Shown here piece by piece: positions 7,402 through 16,522 of a stretch of DNA of 29,376 bases. The position numbers and the translations under genes were made by a program. Numbering within the stretch: position 1 is the stretch's first letter; every line of letters begins with the position of its first letter. Below the pieces are notes generated by a model. It searched no databases. It was given only the letters and a program-made list of their open reading frames with translations, and was not told the DNA's origin. Source of the DNA: Collinsella sp. (GTDB lineage Bacteria > Actinomycetota > Coriobacteriia > Coriobacteriales > Coriobacteriaceae); the NCBI GenBank assembly GCA_018382295.1, contig JAGZQF010000019.1:1-29376 (forward strand). The letters are read 5' to 3'.

Positions 7402-8178
7402 CTAGTAGCTCACCTGGCAGGGAATGCCGAGGGCGCGCACGCGCGCGGCAATGGCGTCGAGGGCCTCGGGTGCTGCTTTGGCAAGGCCTGCGACCGGTGT
7501 CTCGCGCGCCACCGTGTAGATGGTCGCCTCCTGCGGACGAATGCGCTCGAGCACCGCGAGCCAGGGGGCGACGTACTCCTCGCCGGTGTTGTCGATGGGC
7601 TTGCCCTGATACTCACCGGTCAAAAAGATCGTCTGGATAATAACGTGACCGTCAAAGCTTGCGAACGTCTCGATCTGGTGCTCGACGTCGTAGGGGCCAA
7701 CGGGCTGGTCGAGCAGCTGGATAAATGCCGGGTCGACGGTATCGAGCTTAAGAATGTTGTCATCGACCATCATGAGCGCGTCGTGCACCTCGGGGCGGTC
7801 GGCGCGCGTGCCGTTGGAGAGCACGGCGATCTTGGAGTTTGGGGCAAGCTCGTCGCGCAGCGCGACGGCGCCGGCGATGGCCTGCGGAAACTCCGGTGCG
7901 GCGGTGGGCTCGCCGTTGCCTGCGAAGGTGATCACATCGGGGAGCTCGCCCTCGGCTGCCATCTCGCGCAGCTTTGCCTCGAGCGCGTCGAGTACCACGG
8001 CAGCTGTGTTGTACGGCTCATGGCAGGGGCGCTCGGCGTTGAGTCCGTTTTCGCAGTAAATGCAGTCGAACGTGCAGATTTTGCCGCTGGCCGGCATCAT
8101 GTTGACGCCGAGCGAGAGACCAAGGCGACGGCTGCGAACGGGCCCAAAGATGGGGCTGGCATTCAAAAACGTAGACAT
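7402..8178 (-). CDS. Radical SAM protein (COG0731-like)
   Basis: Contains the radical SAM cluster motif CTFDCIYC (Cys35, Cys39, Cys42 counted from the preferred start), which binds a [4Fe-4S] cluster and cleaves S-adenosylmethionine. The opening FGPVRSRRLGLSLGVN is typical of the COG0731 group, related to wyosine-synthesis TYW1-type enzymes; the bacterial members have no assigned substrate. The GNGEPT segment is the usual SAM-binding GGE region. The frame extends to 8292, but a GAGGAG motif (minus strand, around 8188-8193) best serves the ATG at 8178 (spacing 9) or, less well, the ATG at 8184 (spacing 3); the upstream 36 residues do not look conserved. The gene is divergent from the alpha/beta hydrolase. 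Confidence 0.85.
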   Translation of the reverse strand: MSTFLNASPIFGPVRSRRLGLSLGVNMMPASGKICTFDCIYCENGLNAERPCHEPYNTAAVVLDALEAKLREMAAEGELPDVITFAGNGEPTAAPEFPQAIAGAVALRDELAPNSKIAVLSNGTRADRPEVHDALMMVDDNILKLDTVDPAFIQLLDQPVGPYDVEHQIETFASFDGHVIIQTIFLTGEYQGKPIDNTGEEYVAPWLAVLERIRPQEATIYTVARETPVAGLAKAAPEALDAIAARVRALGIPCQVSY

Positions 8179-8403
8179 AGGCATATGCTCCTCAAGACAA
8201 TTGTGCCTAAGCATAGCATCGGCTCCAAAGCAGGGTGCGGGCTCTTGCTTTACAAGTTTCGTTTTTTCACGTCGCTCATTATGCCGTGTCATGAAAAGCC
8301 TCGGGTCGGGTAAAGTTAATCTGTTAACAAGGCGTAAAGCAATGCAGGTCTATCCAGCCGTACTGACGCGCAACTGGATGGGCGTTGATGATGGGGGCAC
8401 AAC

Positions 8404-9201
8404 ATGGATTTTACGGTCGAGAATGCGGGCACCACGATTGCCTGTCGCGAATATGCCGGCCCGGATGTGTCGCCTGATACTCCTGCCTTGGTGTGCGTGC
8501 ACGGCGCTTGTGTCGACGGCACATTTTTCGACGGTATCGCTTGTGAGCTCAGCCGCAACTACCGCGTAATTGCCTACGACCGCCGCGGCTGCGGTGGCAG
8601 CAGCGATGCGGCAGACGGCAGCTATGATCTTGCCGCTCAGGCCGCCGACCTGCAAGCCGTGATCGAACACGTTGGCGCTCCGACAAATGTGCTTGCGCAT
8701 AGCGCCGGTACGTTGGTGGCGCTGGAGCTTCTTCGCGCCGAACCCCATCTCGTCGCCCGTGCGATTCTGCATGAGCCGGCTGTGTCGGCCGAAGGCGTCG
8801 GCATGGGCGCAGCTCCGGTTTTGCTCGATATGATTGCGGCTGGAAAGGTTTCAAGGGCGCTCCGGCTTTTCTTGGGAGCCCTCGGCGACTTGGACCCCGA
8901 AGCTCCCGGGACGACCGAAGCGGAAGCCAAACATGCCCTGCGCAATGGTCGTTGCTTTATGGCTAATGAATACGGAACAAATATGACATATGCTCCCGAC
9001 TGGGAGCGCGTCCGCGCGTCAAAGGCGGTGTCGGCCGTGTTTTTGGGCGAGCTTTCGGTCGATACACCCCGCGAGGCTGGCACGCGAGCGGCTGCCGAAT
9101 ATCTCGATTGCCCCCTTGTGACGATCCCGGGCGCGCATAACGGTCTGCGCGATCGCCCCGTTACGGCGGCAAACGCCGTTCGCGATGTCTTGGAGCGTTA
9201 G
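8404..9201 (+). CDS. Alpha/beta-fold hydrolase
   Basis: A 265-residue cytosolic hydrolase of the lipase/esterase fold. Visible motifs are the oxyanion-hole HGACVDG (33-39), DRRGCGGSS (59-67), the nucleophile elbow AHSAGT with Ser100 (Ala replaces the usual first Gly), and a C-terminal PGAHNGL with His245. The acid residue is probably an Asp in the LSVDTPRE region but is not certain. The substrate is unknown. The ribosome-binding site is poor (gatgggggcacaac). A 14-bp inverted repeat, gttaa-tctg-ttaac (8315-8328), lies about 75 bp upstream and could be an operator. It stands alone, divergent from the radical SAM gene. Confidence 0.85.
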   Translation: MDFTVENAGTTIACREYAGPDVSPDTPALVCVHGACVDGTFFDGIACELSRNYRVIAYDRRGCGGSSDAADGSYDLAAQAADLQAVIEHVGAPTNVLAHSAGTLVALELLRAEPHLVARAILHEPAVSAEGVGMGAAPVLLDMIAAGKVSRALRLFLGALGDLDPEAPGTTEAEAKHALRNGRCFMANEYGTNMTYAPDWERVRASKAVSAVFLGELSVDTPREAGTRAAAEYLDCPLVTIPGAHNGLRDRPVTAANAVRDVLER

Positions 9202-9412
9202 CACGCTCGATGACCTGCGGGGAGAGGGGCTGTTAGCGTTTCGTCATTGTTAACGAATGCGCCCATAACCGCGCGCCCGCGGCTCCATTACCGCCGTTTG
9301 CCAGGTCATAAAAATGTAACGATAATCGCGCGTTTGCCTTCAGCTGTTAGATGCTACCCTTGTACCAATTGATATGCACCGTTGCCGTGCGTAACGATAG
9401 GAAGGGCCCCAT

Positions 9413-11293
9413 ATGCTCAATAATCACGAGGTCAATCTAACCGACGAGGAGGCTGCCGCCGAGGTCGCCCGCGTCGCGAAGACCTACCCCGTGGTGCGTT
9501 TGTTGTCGGCCGATCAGATTAAGAGCGAGCCTAACTGCTTGCTCGCCGGCGATCGCTGCCCTTGTCTGCGTCAGTCGAGTCTTGAGGCCTTGGCAGGTTC
9601 CGATGATGTATCGGAGCAGCTGCTCAATGATGGTACCGAGTACCGCGCTCGCCTGCGCCCTCTGAAGGTCGAGGGCGAGCCTCACGTCCTGCTGATGGTG
9701 CGTCCGATCGATGAGCAAGAGGCTGCAGAAGAGGACCTCGTCTACACCGACGTGCTGACGAGTGTGCGCAATCGCCGATATTACGAGGAAAAGCTCCGTA
9801 GCGCCCGCATGAATGCCGGCGTTGCGGTGATCGACCTTGATGATTTTAGGGTCTTCAACGATACGTGTGGCCGTCATGCCGGCGACCTTGCGCTCGGTGC
9901 TGTGGCGACAGCCATACGCAGCGGAATTCGTTCGACTGACGAGCTTGTACGCTATGGCTGCGACAAGTTTGTGGTCGTCATGCCCAATATTCCCTCCGAT
10001 GACTTCACCCGTCGCCTGCATCAGGTGTCCGATGCCGTTCATGCCACGATTGTTCCGGGCCATGAGTACGTGAGCTTGACGGCATGTGTTGGCGGTGTTC
10101 GCATTCATGGCGAGACGGTCGATGAAGGAGTTGGCCGCGCTGTCCAGTTATTGAGCCGCGCTAAGGCAAAAGCCGGTACGGTCGTGACCGATGCCGATTC
10201 CATCGAAGCCTTCCAAAGCGAAAAGCCTTTGGTGCTTATTGTCGATGACTCCGAGATGAACCGAGCCATTCTCAACGAGATGCTCAAGGACGAGTATTGC
10301 ATCCTCGAGGCCGACAACGGTCGTACGGCGCTCGACATGGTCGACCGCTATGGCGATGAGTTGTCGCTCGTGCTGCTGGATATTGTCATGCCGGGCATAA
10401 GCGGCTTTGAGGTGCTGGCCGATCTGTCGCGCCGATCGGGTATCGACAATCTGCCTTTCATCATGATTTCGAGCGAAGATTCCGATGATATGGTTCTGCG
10501 CGCGTACGAGCTGGGCGCCTCGGACTATATCAACCGCCCGTTTGACTCCCGTGTCGTGCGCCGGCGTGTAAGCAACACCATCCGCCTATACGCCAAACAG
10601 CGCCGCCTGACGAGTTTGCTGTCCCAGCAGTACAACGAGCGCGTCAAGAACAGTCGCATGCTCATCGACATCATGGCCGGCGTTATGGAGCTTCGCAATG
10701 GCGAGAGCGGCAGGCACGTTACGAACATCGAGAAGCTGACCGAGCTGCTGCTTGGCTGTCTGGTCCAGCGTAGCGGCACGATCTCCCTCGACAATGAGGA
10801 ACGCTCTACGATTGCCCTGGCTTCGGCGCTGCACGATATCGGCAAGATGTCGATTGACGATGCAATTCTCAACAAACCCGGGCGCCTTACGCCCGAGGAG
10901 TTCGAGATTATGAAGACGCATACCACGATGGGCGCCGACATGTTGCTTGAGCTGGGCCGCCATCACGTCGGCAATGCGCTTATGGAATATGCGTACCAGA
11001 TTGCGCGTTGGCATCACGAGCGCTGGGACGGCAAGGGCTATCCCGATGGCCTTAAGGGCGACGAGATTCCCATTGCCGCGCAGGTGGTCTCGTTGGCCGA
11101 CGTGTATGATGCTCTGACGAGCGTGCGTGTGTACAAGGACGCTATTCCGCACAAGGAGGCGATCCAGATGATCCTGGACGGTAAGTGCGGCACCTTTAAC
11201 CCGCTGTTGCTCGACTGTCTGCTCGAGGTGCAAGACCGTATTGCCGAGACGTTGGCACGCCCCGCCGACGTTGTCGCGTTTCCCACGATTTAG
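9413..11293 (+). CDS. Degenerate GGDEF - receiver - HD-GYP cyclic-di-GMP signalling protein
   Basis: 626 residues in three recognised parts. Residues 1-109 form an unassigned sensor-like region with a C-x6-C-x-C cluster (Cys42, 49, 51). Residues 110-260 are a GGDEF fold, but the signature is GCDKF (182-186), so cyclase activity is unlikely. The inhibitory-site pattern RSTD (173-176) stands exactly five residues before it, as in c-di-GMP-binding I-sites. Residues 272-395 are a receiver with acidic pair Asp278/279 and phosphoacceptor Asp323; the usual KP lysine is Arg375. Residues 412-612 are an HD-GYP phosphodiesterase with HDIGK (474-478) and HHERWDGKGYPDGL (534-547), consistent with an active c-di-GMP hydrolase. 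AGGAAGG precedes the ATG. It is followed 23 bp later by an Hpt gene, so the two probably share a phosphorelay. Confidence 0.92.
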   Translation: MLNNHEVNLTDEEAAAEVARVAKTYPVVRLLSADQIKSEPNCLLAGDRCPCLRQSSLEALAGSDDVSEQLLNDGTEYRARLRPLKVEGEPHVLLMVRPIDEQEAAEEDLVYTDVLTSVRNRRYYEEKLRSARMNAGVAVIDLDDFRVFNDTCGRHAGDLALGAVATAIRSGIRSTDELVRYGCDKFVVVMPNIPSDDFTRRLHQVSDAVHATIVPGHEYVSLTACVGGVRIHGETVDEGVGRAVQLLSRAKAKAGTVVTDADSIEAFQSEKPLVLIVDDSEMNRAILNEMLKDEYCILEADNGRTALDMVDRYGDELSLVLLDIVMPGISGFEVLADLSRRSGIDNLPFIMISSEDSDDMVLRAYELGASDYINRPFDSRVVRRRVSNTIRLYAKQRRLTSLLSQQYNERVKNSRMLIDIMAGVMELRNGESGRHVTNIEKLTELLLGCLVQRSGTISLDNEERSTIALASALHDIGKMSIDDAILNKPGRLTPEEFEIMKTHTTMGADMLLELGRHHVGNALMEYAYQIARWHHERWDGKGYPDGLKGDEIPIAAQVVSLADVYDALTSVRVYKDAIPHKEAIQMILDGKCGTFNPLLLDCLLEVQDRIAETLARPADVVAFPTI

Positions 11294-11316
11294 TTTGACC
11301 TAAGGAGTTTTAATCC

Positions 11317-11673
11317 ATGATTTCCATGCGTGAGGCGTATGAGAAGATCGGCGCTAATTATGATGACGCGTGCGCTCGGCTGATGGGCGAGGAAATGCTT
11401 GCCCGCTTTGCCCTCAAGTTTTTGGATGACGAGAGCATGGACAAGCTGGAGGCTGCCATGGCGGCGGGAGACGCCGAAGGTGCGTTTATGGCAGTGCATA
11501 CGCTCAAGGGCGTGAGCCAGAACCTGGGATTCGATAATCTGTACGAGCCGGCGGTCGTGGTGACCGAAGCGCTGCGCGGCGCCGATGCCGTTGACGGCGC
11601 ACGCGAGGGAATGCATGCACTGCAGCAGCAATATGCGGCTACGATGTCGGCCCTGCGCGAGGCGGCTGAATAA
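11317..11673 (+). CDS. Hpt-domain histidine phosphotransfer protein
   Basis: 118 residues, a single four-helix Hpt domain. The phosphorylatable histidine is His61 in HTLKGVSQNLGF. Such proteins move phosphoryl groups between receiver domains. The start has AAGGAG at a sensible distance and lies 23 bp past the HD-GYP gene stop, with no terminator between, so co-transcription is expected. The natural partner is the receiver of that protein (Asp323). No sensor kinase is present nearby, so the phosphate source must be encoded elsewhere. A strong bidirectional terminator follows. Confidence 0.9.
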   Translation: MISMREAYEKIGANYDDACARLMGEEMLARFALKFLDDESMDKLEAAMAAGDAEGAFMAVHTLKGVSQNLGFDNLYEPAVVVTEALRGADAVDGAREGMHALQQQYAATMSALREAAE

Positions 11674-11716
11674 GAGCTTGCGAGCCTTGGGCTGCTTGCC
11701 GGCCACATATAGGTGA

Positions 11717-11757
11717 AAGGGTGCCCCGCCGGACCATGTGGCCGGCGGGGCACCCTT
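11717..11757. terminator. Bidirectional terminator between convergent operons
   Basis: A perfect 16-bp GC-rich stem (aagggtgccccgccgg / ccggcggggcaccctt) with a 9-nt loop lies between the Hpt gene and the oppositely oriented amidotransferase-like gene. T-rich sequence follows on the plus strand (tatctgtttt) and tttcacc on the minus strand. Confidence 0.85.
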
Positions 11758-11778
11758 ATCTGTTTTGTGGTTCGCGTG

Positions 11779-12588
11779 CTAGCGGGCCTGTTTAACCTTG
11801 GCCGCTGCCTCGACAAACGACTTCCAGAGGTTAAAGTCGGTCTCGAGCGTCTTCCACGTGTACTCAGGGTGCCATTGCACGCCCAGGCAGAATGGCTGGC
11901 CTTCGACCTCGATGCACTCGGGAACGCCGTCGGTTGCCTTGGCGACCAAGCGCGTGCTTTTACCCAGACGGTCGACGCAGCAGTGATGTGCCGAGTTGGT
12001 CTGGATCAGCCTGTGACCGCCAACCGCGCGCTCCAGCAGCGAGCCCGGCACGACCTCGACGGGGTGCACGGGATCGTTGAGCACGTGGGTATGGCGCCAC
12101 TGCGTGCGGCCCTCGCGCGCACCCAGGCTCGGCACGTCCATGCACAGGGTGCCGCCGGTGGCGACATTGAGCAGCTGCGTGCCTCGGCAGGTGGTAAAGA
12201 GCGGCTTCTTGGCGCGAAGCACCTCGTTAACCAGCTTAAACTCAAAACGGTCGCGAATCTCGCAGCACAGCGTGGGGTCGTAGGGGCGCTCGTCGCCCCA
12301 GCGCTTGGGGTTGACGTCCGGGCCGCCGGGAATAGCGATGCCGTCGGCGATATCGACGTAATGACGGATAACCTCAATGTCCTCGGTGATGGACATCTGC
12401 AGCGGCAGGCCGCCGACGGCAAGAATGGCATCGACAAAGACACTTGCGATTTCCTCGTTGGGGGAGAGCATCTCGGTTAAAAACGGCTCTGCCTCTTCCC
12501 AGCGCGGTGCGACGAGGATGAGTGGGCGGTCGGCGGGGGCGACGTCGACGTGCGGGGTGTAGGACGATGAAGTGCGAGTTCCGATCAT
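11779..12588 (-). CDS. Gamma-glutamyl-gamma-aminobutyrate hydrolase family protein (peptidase C26, class I GATase fold)
   Basis: 269 residues. The nucleophile elbow is TTCRGTQLLNVA with Cys134; the dyad is completed by His240 and Glu242 in VQWHPEY. The overall pattern (IPGGPDVNPKRWG, then CRG.Q, then WHPE) is that of PuuD-like enzymes, which hydrolyse gamma-glutamyl amides to glutamate and an amine. It is the last gene of the polar amino-acid ABC operon, 51 bp after the ATPase, which suggests that the imported compound, perhaps a gamma-glutamyl derivative or glutamine, is processed by it. The start has only a weak ribosome-binding site. Substrate identity is an inference from family and context. 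Confidence 0.88.
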   Translation of the reverse strand: MIGTRTSSSYTPHVDVAPADRPLILVAPRWEEAEPFLTEMLSPNEEIASVFVDAILAVGGLPLQMSITEDIEVIRHYVDIADGIAIPGGPDVNPKRWGDERPYDPTLCCEIRDRFEFKLVNEVLRAKKPLFTTCRGTQLLNVATGGTLCMDVPSLGAREGRTQWRHTHVLNDPVHPVEVVPGSLLERAVGGHRLIQTNSAHHCCVDRLGKSTRLVAKATDGVPECIEVEGQPFCLGVQWHPEYTWKTLETDFNLWKSFVEAAAKVKQAR

Positions 12589-12639
12589 AGGTGTAACTTT
12601 CGAGTTTGGATGGGCATGGCGGGCGGGTGGGCGGTCTGG

Positions 12640-13404
<765 letters not shown>

Positions 13405-13440
13405 GGTGCTCGGCTCCTTATGACTCGAAATGGTAAAGCG

Positions 13441-14274
13441 TTAGCGGATGATGGTCGCGCCGGTCTTGTGCGAAACATAGACAGCGGCCTTGTTGATCGC
13501 GACGTTGATGAGGATGTAGATGACTGCGATCACCAGGTAGACCGACACGAGGGCGTCGTAGTTGGTAATGAGCACGCGGGCATTTTGCATCAGGTCGGGA
13601 TAGCTCACCACATAGGCGACGGTGGTGTCCTTGACCACGACTACAAGTTGTGAGATCAACGACGGAATAATAAACCGAATCGCTTGGGGCAATACGATTT
13701 TAAAGGTGGTTTTAGCCTTGGAGAGACCGAGCGCCTGGGCCGCCTCGACCTGCCCGCGCGGTACGGCGTTGACGCCGGCGCGGAAGATCTCGGCAAGTAC
13801 GCCGGCTGCGGCGAGCGCGACGGGAAGCGTGAGCATCCAAAACGACGGTAGCGCGATCTTGTACTGGGGCAGCACCAAAAAGAAGAAGTAGATAAACAGC
13901 AGGCTCGGCACACCGCGGAAGAAGTCGGTAAGCACGCGGCAGACCAGCTGCAGCGGCTTAATGTCGCTGGTGCGGCCGAGCATAAGGGCTAAGCCCAGCA
14001 CCAGCGCGATGGCGCCAGCGGTGAGTGCGACTTTAACGGTGCCCTCAAAGCCGGCAAGCAAGAACTTCCAGGTGGTGAGGTGCGTAAAGAAATACCAATA
14101 GTGGACCGAAAGCTGGCCGGTCACATAAAAGCGCTGCAGTACCAGGGCGACGAGCGCGGCGACGGCGACGAGTGAGATGGCGGTGCCGATGCGAATCTTG
14201 GCGCGCATCTTGGGGCCGGGAGCCTCGTAGAGCGCATCGCGCATGGTAAGCGCAGGGGAGGAGTGCTTGCTCAT
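13441..14274 (-). CDS. Polar amino-acid ABC transporter permease 2
   Basis: 277-residue inner-membrane permease of the His/Glu/Gln/Arg type. After a 25-residue polar N-terminus come about five to six hydrophobic spans. The coupling (EAA) loop is readable in EIFRAGVNAVPRGQVEAAQA. Its ATG overlaps the TGA of the upstream permease by four bases (14271-14274), indicating translational coupling and a heterodimeric channel with that protein. Confidence 0.93.
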   Translation of the reverse strand: MSKHSSPALTMRDALYEAPGPKMRAKIRIGTAISLVAVAALVALVLQRFYVTGQLSVHYWYFFTHLTTWKFLLAGFEGTVKVALTAGAIALVLGLALMLGRTSDIKPLQLVCRVLTDFFRGVPSLLFIYFFFLVLPQYKIALPSFWMLTLPVALAAAGVLAEIFRAGVNAVPRGQVEAAQALGLSKAKTTFKIVLPQAIRFIIPSLISQLVVVVKDTTVAYVVSYPDLMQNARVLITNYDALVSVYLVIAVIYILINVAINKAAVYVSHKTGATIIR

Positions 14275-14930
14275 CGGAGGATCCTCACCTTCTTATCGAT
14301 GTAGTTGCCAATGTGGCTCACCACAAAGGCCGTGCCCAGGTAGCCGAGCGCCGAGATAAAGAACGCGGCGACGCCGCCGAGCGAGCGCGTGTTAATGTAG
14401 CTCACCACGCCGGTGAGCTCCTGCGGCTTAAGCGGCACCTGGCTGCCGAGCGCAGTGGTGAGCATGACGGCGATAAAGAGGTTGGTCATGGGCAGCACAC
14501 TCGAGCGCAGCGCCTGCGGAATCACGATCTTGGCGAGGATGCGGTTAAAGCTCATGCCCAGCGAACGGGCGGCTTCGACCTGGCCGACGCCGACGGTGTT
14601 GATGCCGCTCATAAAGTTCTCGGAGCCAAAGGCCGAGCCCAAAAGGACCGTGGCGACGATAACGCAGGCGCGGTAGGGCAGAACGACCTTGAGCGGCGGC
14701 AGCGCGTAGACGACGATGATGAGCAGCGCGATGCCGGGGATGTTACGGAAGACCTGGACATACAGGTCGCCAAAGACGCGCAGCGGCTTGAGCGGCGACA
14801 CGCGCATCACGGTGACGGCGACGGCCAACACCATGGCGATGGCAAACGACTCAAGCGTCATACCCCAGGTTGCTAGCAGCGCGTCGATATAGTTCTGGCC
14901 ATAGAGCGACCAGAGCTCGGAGAGACTCAT
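14271..14930 (-). CDS. Polar amino-acid ABC transporter permease 1
   Basis: 219 residues, the standard size for GltJ/HisQ-like permeases, with about five membrane spans. The EAA loop reads FMSGINTVGVGQVEAARSLG. GGGAGGTC before the ATG is a strong ribosome-binding site. It pairs with the overlapping downstream permease. A small hairpin between this gene and the binding-protein gene probably lowers its expression relative to the binding protein. Confidence 0.93.
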   Translation of the reverse strand: MSLSELWSLYGQNYIDALLATWGMTLESFAIAMVLAVAVTVMRVSPLKPLRVFGDLYVQVFRNIPGIALLIIVVYALPPLKVVLPYRACVIVATVLLGSAFGSENFMSGINTVGVGQVEAARSLGMSFNRILAKIVIPQALRSSVLPMTNLFIAVMLTTALGSQVPLKPQELTGVVSYINTRSLGGVAAFFISALGYLGTAFVVSHIGNYIDKKVRILR

Positions 14931-14954
14931 GCGGACCTCCCGCCGATAAGGAAA

Positions 14955-14980
14955 GGGGCTCCCGTGTGTACGGAAGCCCC
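14955..14980 (-). terminator. Partial terminator / attenuator inside the ABC operon
   Basis: Stem ggggct + ccgt / acgg + agcccc with one internal mismatch and a gtgt loop, followed on the minus strand by tttcctt. It lies between the binding-protein gene and the permeases, where leaky termination commonly raises the amount of binding protein over membrane components. Confidence 0.6.
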
Positions 14981-15068
14981 GACAACTCAGTGAGGAAACA
15001 GTTTACCGCAATAAAGCGGATCGTGCGTTTCCATATGGTTTCGTTGCGGCCGTTACCAGGCTCGCTGA

Positions 15069-16064
15069 CTAGGCGCCGATCTCGGGCAGCTCGGGAACAT
15101 TGGTGTCGCCCGTACGGTCGCCGATGCAGATCTGCCACAGCTCAGTCCAGGTGCCATCGTCCTCAATCTTCTTAAGGAAGTCGTTGACAAAGGCGACGCC
15201 GTCGGAATCGAGCGGCAGACCGATGCCGTAGGGTTCCTTGCTGCCGAAGGGCTTGCCGGCGATCTTGTACTTGCCGGGCTCGCGGACCAGGGCGCTCTGC
15301 TGCATGTTGTTATCGATGACGTAGGCGTCAACGCGGCCCTGCTGGAGTGCCTGGCGGGCCTCCTCGTCGGTCTTGAACTCCTGCTGGCTGGCCTTGGGAG
15401 CGAGCTCCTCCAGGATGGCGGGGCCGTTGGAGCCGGACTGGACGGCGACGTTCTTGTCGGCCAGGTCGTCGACGCTCTTGATGTCGTCGTTATCGGCGAG
15501 CACCAGGATAGCCTGCTGGGTGTAGTAGTAGGGGCCGGCGAAGGAGACGAGCTTCTTGCGCTCGTCAGTGATGGTGTAGGTGGCAAAGACAGCGTCGACC
15601 TGGCCGTTCTGCAGGACGGACTCGCGCGTGTCCGAGGTCACCTGGGTGATCTCGACCTTGTTCTCGCCCAGAATGTAGTTGGACAGGAGCTGTGCGACAC
15701 CGGCGTCGAAGCCGCGGGTCTGACCGTCTTTCTCGTTGAGGAGGGAGAAGAGCGTGGAGGTCTGAACGCCACCGATCTTAAAGACGCCGGCGTCCTTGAC
15801 GGCCGTCGCCCAGGTGCTGGCGGCGATGGCGTCGTCATCGGCCTTGGGGCCGTCGTTGACGAGCTTGTCGAATGCCTTAGCGTCGAGCGTGGTAGAAGCC
15901 TCGGTATCCTCGGAGCTCTTGGAGGAACCGGCGGCGGAACCCTTGTCGGCCTCGGCGCTGGTGTCGGAGCAGCCGGCAAGACCAAGGCCGGCGACGGTTG
16001 CGAAGGTAGCGGCGACAAAGCCGCGGCGGTCGAGAACGACCTGCTGGGAGAGGTTCTTGCTCAT
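15069..16064 (-). CDS. Amino-acid ABC transporter substrate-binding lipoprotein
   Basis: 331 residues. A signal peptide with RR at 13-14 (DRRGFVAATF, Tat-like) and lipobox LAGC places the mature N-terminus at Cys32 on the outside of the membrane. A Ser/Glu/Thr-rich linker (33-60) precedes the type II periplasmic-binding fold. The segment VDAVFATYTITDERKKLVSF with FAGPYYYTQQAI is characteristic of family 3 (SBP_bac_3) proteins for polar amino acids, often Glu, Gln or Asp. It is first in the operon behind a clear promoter at 16108-16137; GAGAAAGGTG precedes the ATG. Exact ligand is unknown, though the amidotransferase-like gene at the operon end points to glutamyl compounds. Confidence 0.93.
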   Translation of the reverse strand: MSKNLSQQVVLDRRGFVAATFATVAGLGLAGCSDTSAEADKGSAAGSSKSSEDTEASTTLDAKAFDKLVNDGPKADDDAIAASTWATAVKDAGVFKIGGVQTSTLFSLLNEKDGQTRGFDAGVAQLLSNYILGENKVEITQVTSDTRESVLQNGQVDAVFATYTITDERKKLVSFAGPYYYTQQAILVLADNDDIKSVDDLADKNVAVQSGSNGPAILEELAPKASQQEFKTDEEARQALQQGRVDAYVIDNNMQQSALVREPGKYKIAGKPFGSKEPYGIGLPLDSDGVAFVNDFLKKIEDDGTWTELWQICIGDRTGDTNVPELPEIGA

Positions 16065-16107
16065 GGTAGAACACCTTTCTCAATAAAATCCCTAGCGGTT
16101 GAGTAGA

Positions 16108-16137
16108 GTTATACCCTATCGCGCTCAAATGGGTCAA
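16108..16137 (-). promoter_or_regulatory. Sigma70-type promoter of the amino-acid ABC operon
   Basis: On the minus strand TTGACC (16132-16137) and TATAAC (16108-16113) are separated by 18 bp. It lies about 45 bp upstream of the binding-protein ATG and is the best-looking promoter in this gap. Confidence 0.7.
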
Positions 16138-16183
16138 CACGAAATAACTCAGAAACATACTTACCTTATGGGTAATTCTACCT

Positions 16184-16211
16184 ACCAAAAAGGGACAGGC
16201 ACCTTTGTGGT
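16184..16211. repeat. GGGACAG-loop hairpin repeat, copy 3
   Basis: The arms are accaaaaagg / cctttgtggt (one mismatch), with gacagg in the loop. It lies upstream of the ABC operon promoter and about 40 bp before the six-unit array. Confidence 0.7.
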
Positions 16212-16248
16212 GGTTCTTGCAGATGTGGCGGCCCGCCTCGCTGTTTTG

Positions 16249-16464
16249 TCTCAATCTGTAACATCTGCAGCCGTTTTTGCCGAGTAACTGTTACAGATTG
16301 AGATTTTCTCTTCAGGGGGATTCGAATGTCTCGATCTGTAACATCTGGACGGACAAAAGGTCTCTATCTGTTACAGATCGAGACAAACGTCGGGGACTAA
16401 GATGTCTTGTCTCGATCTGTAACAGGTAGACGGGAATTCGGGCCCTAGATGTTACAGATTGAGA
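16249..16464. repeat. Array of six alternating palindromic units (three inverted pairs, each with a 27-bp spacer)
   Basis: The unit tctcgatctgtaac (or tctcaatctgtaac) occurs at 16249-16262, 16329-16342 and 16410-16423, and its reverse complement at 16290-16303, 16370-16383 and 16451-16464. Two pairs match perfectly and the third has one G-T type difference. Each pair encloses exactly 27 bp of unrelated sequence. Unit centres are 39-41 bp apart. Each unit contains the dyad TGTWACA; the fourth is a full palindrome, atctgttacagat. The array lies between the 3' end of the dxs-like gene and the promoter of the ABC operon. Confidence 0.85.
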
Positions 16465-16483
16465 TAATCGCGCCGCGAAAACA

Positions 16484-16521
16484 AAAACCTCCGCAGGGGG
16501 TGCTTTCCTTGCGGAGGTTTT
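16484..16521 (-). terminator. Terminator of the dxs-like gene
   Basis: An 11-bp stem (aaaacctccgc / gcggaggtttt), extendable by four more pairs, starts just past the stop codon. On the minus strand it is followed by tgttttcg after a T run, a classical intrinsic terminator. Confidence 0.88.
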
Positions 16522-16522
16522 C

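Noticed and set aside
8179..8292. N-terminal extension of the radical SAM protein
   Set aside because: Residues upstream of MSTFLNASP do not resemble the family, and the ribosome-binding site serves the inner start.
16249..16464. CRISPR array
   Set aside because: Units are 14-16 bp, alternate in orientation and are palindromic, spacers are 25-27 bp, and there are no cas genes in the window.
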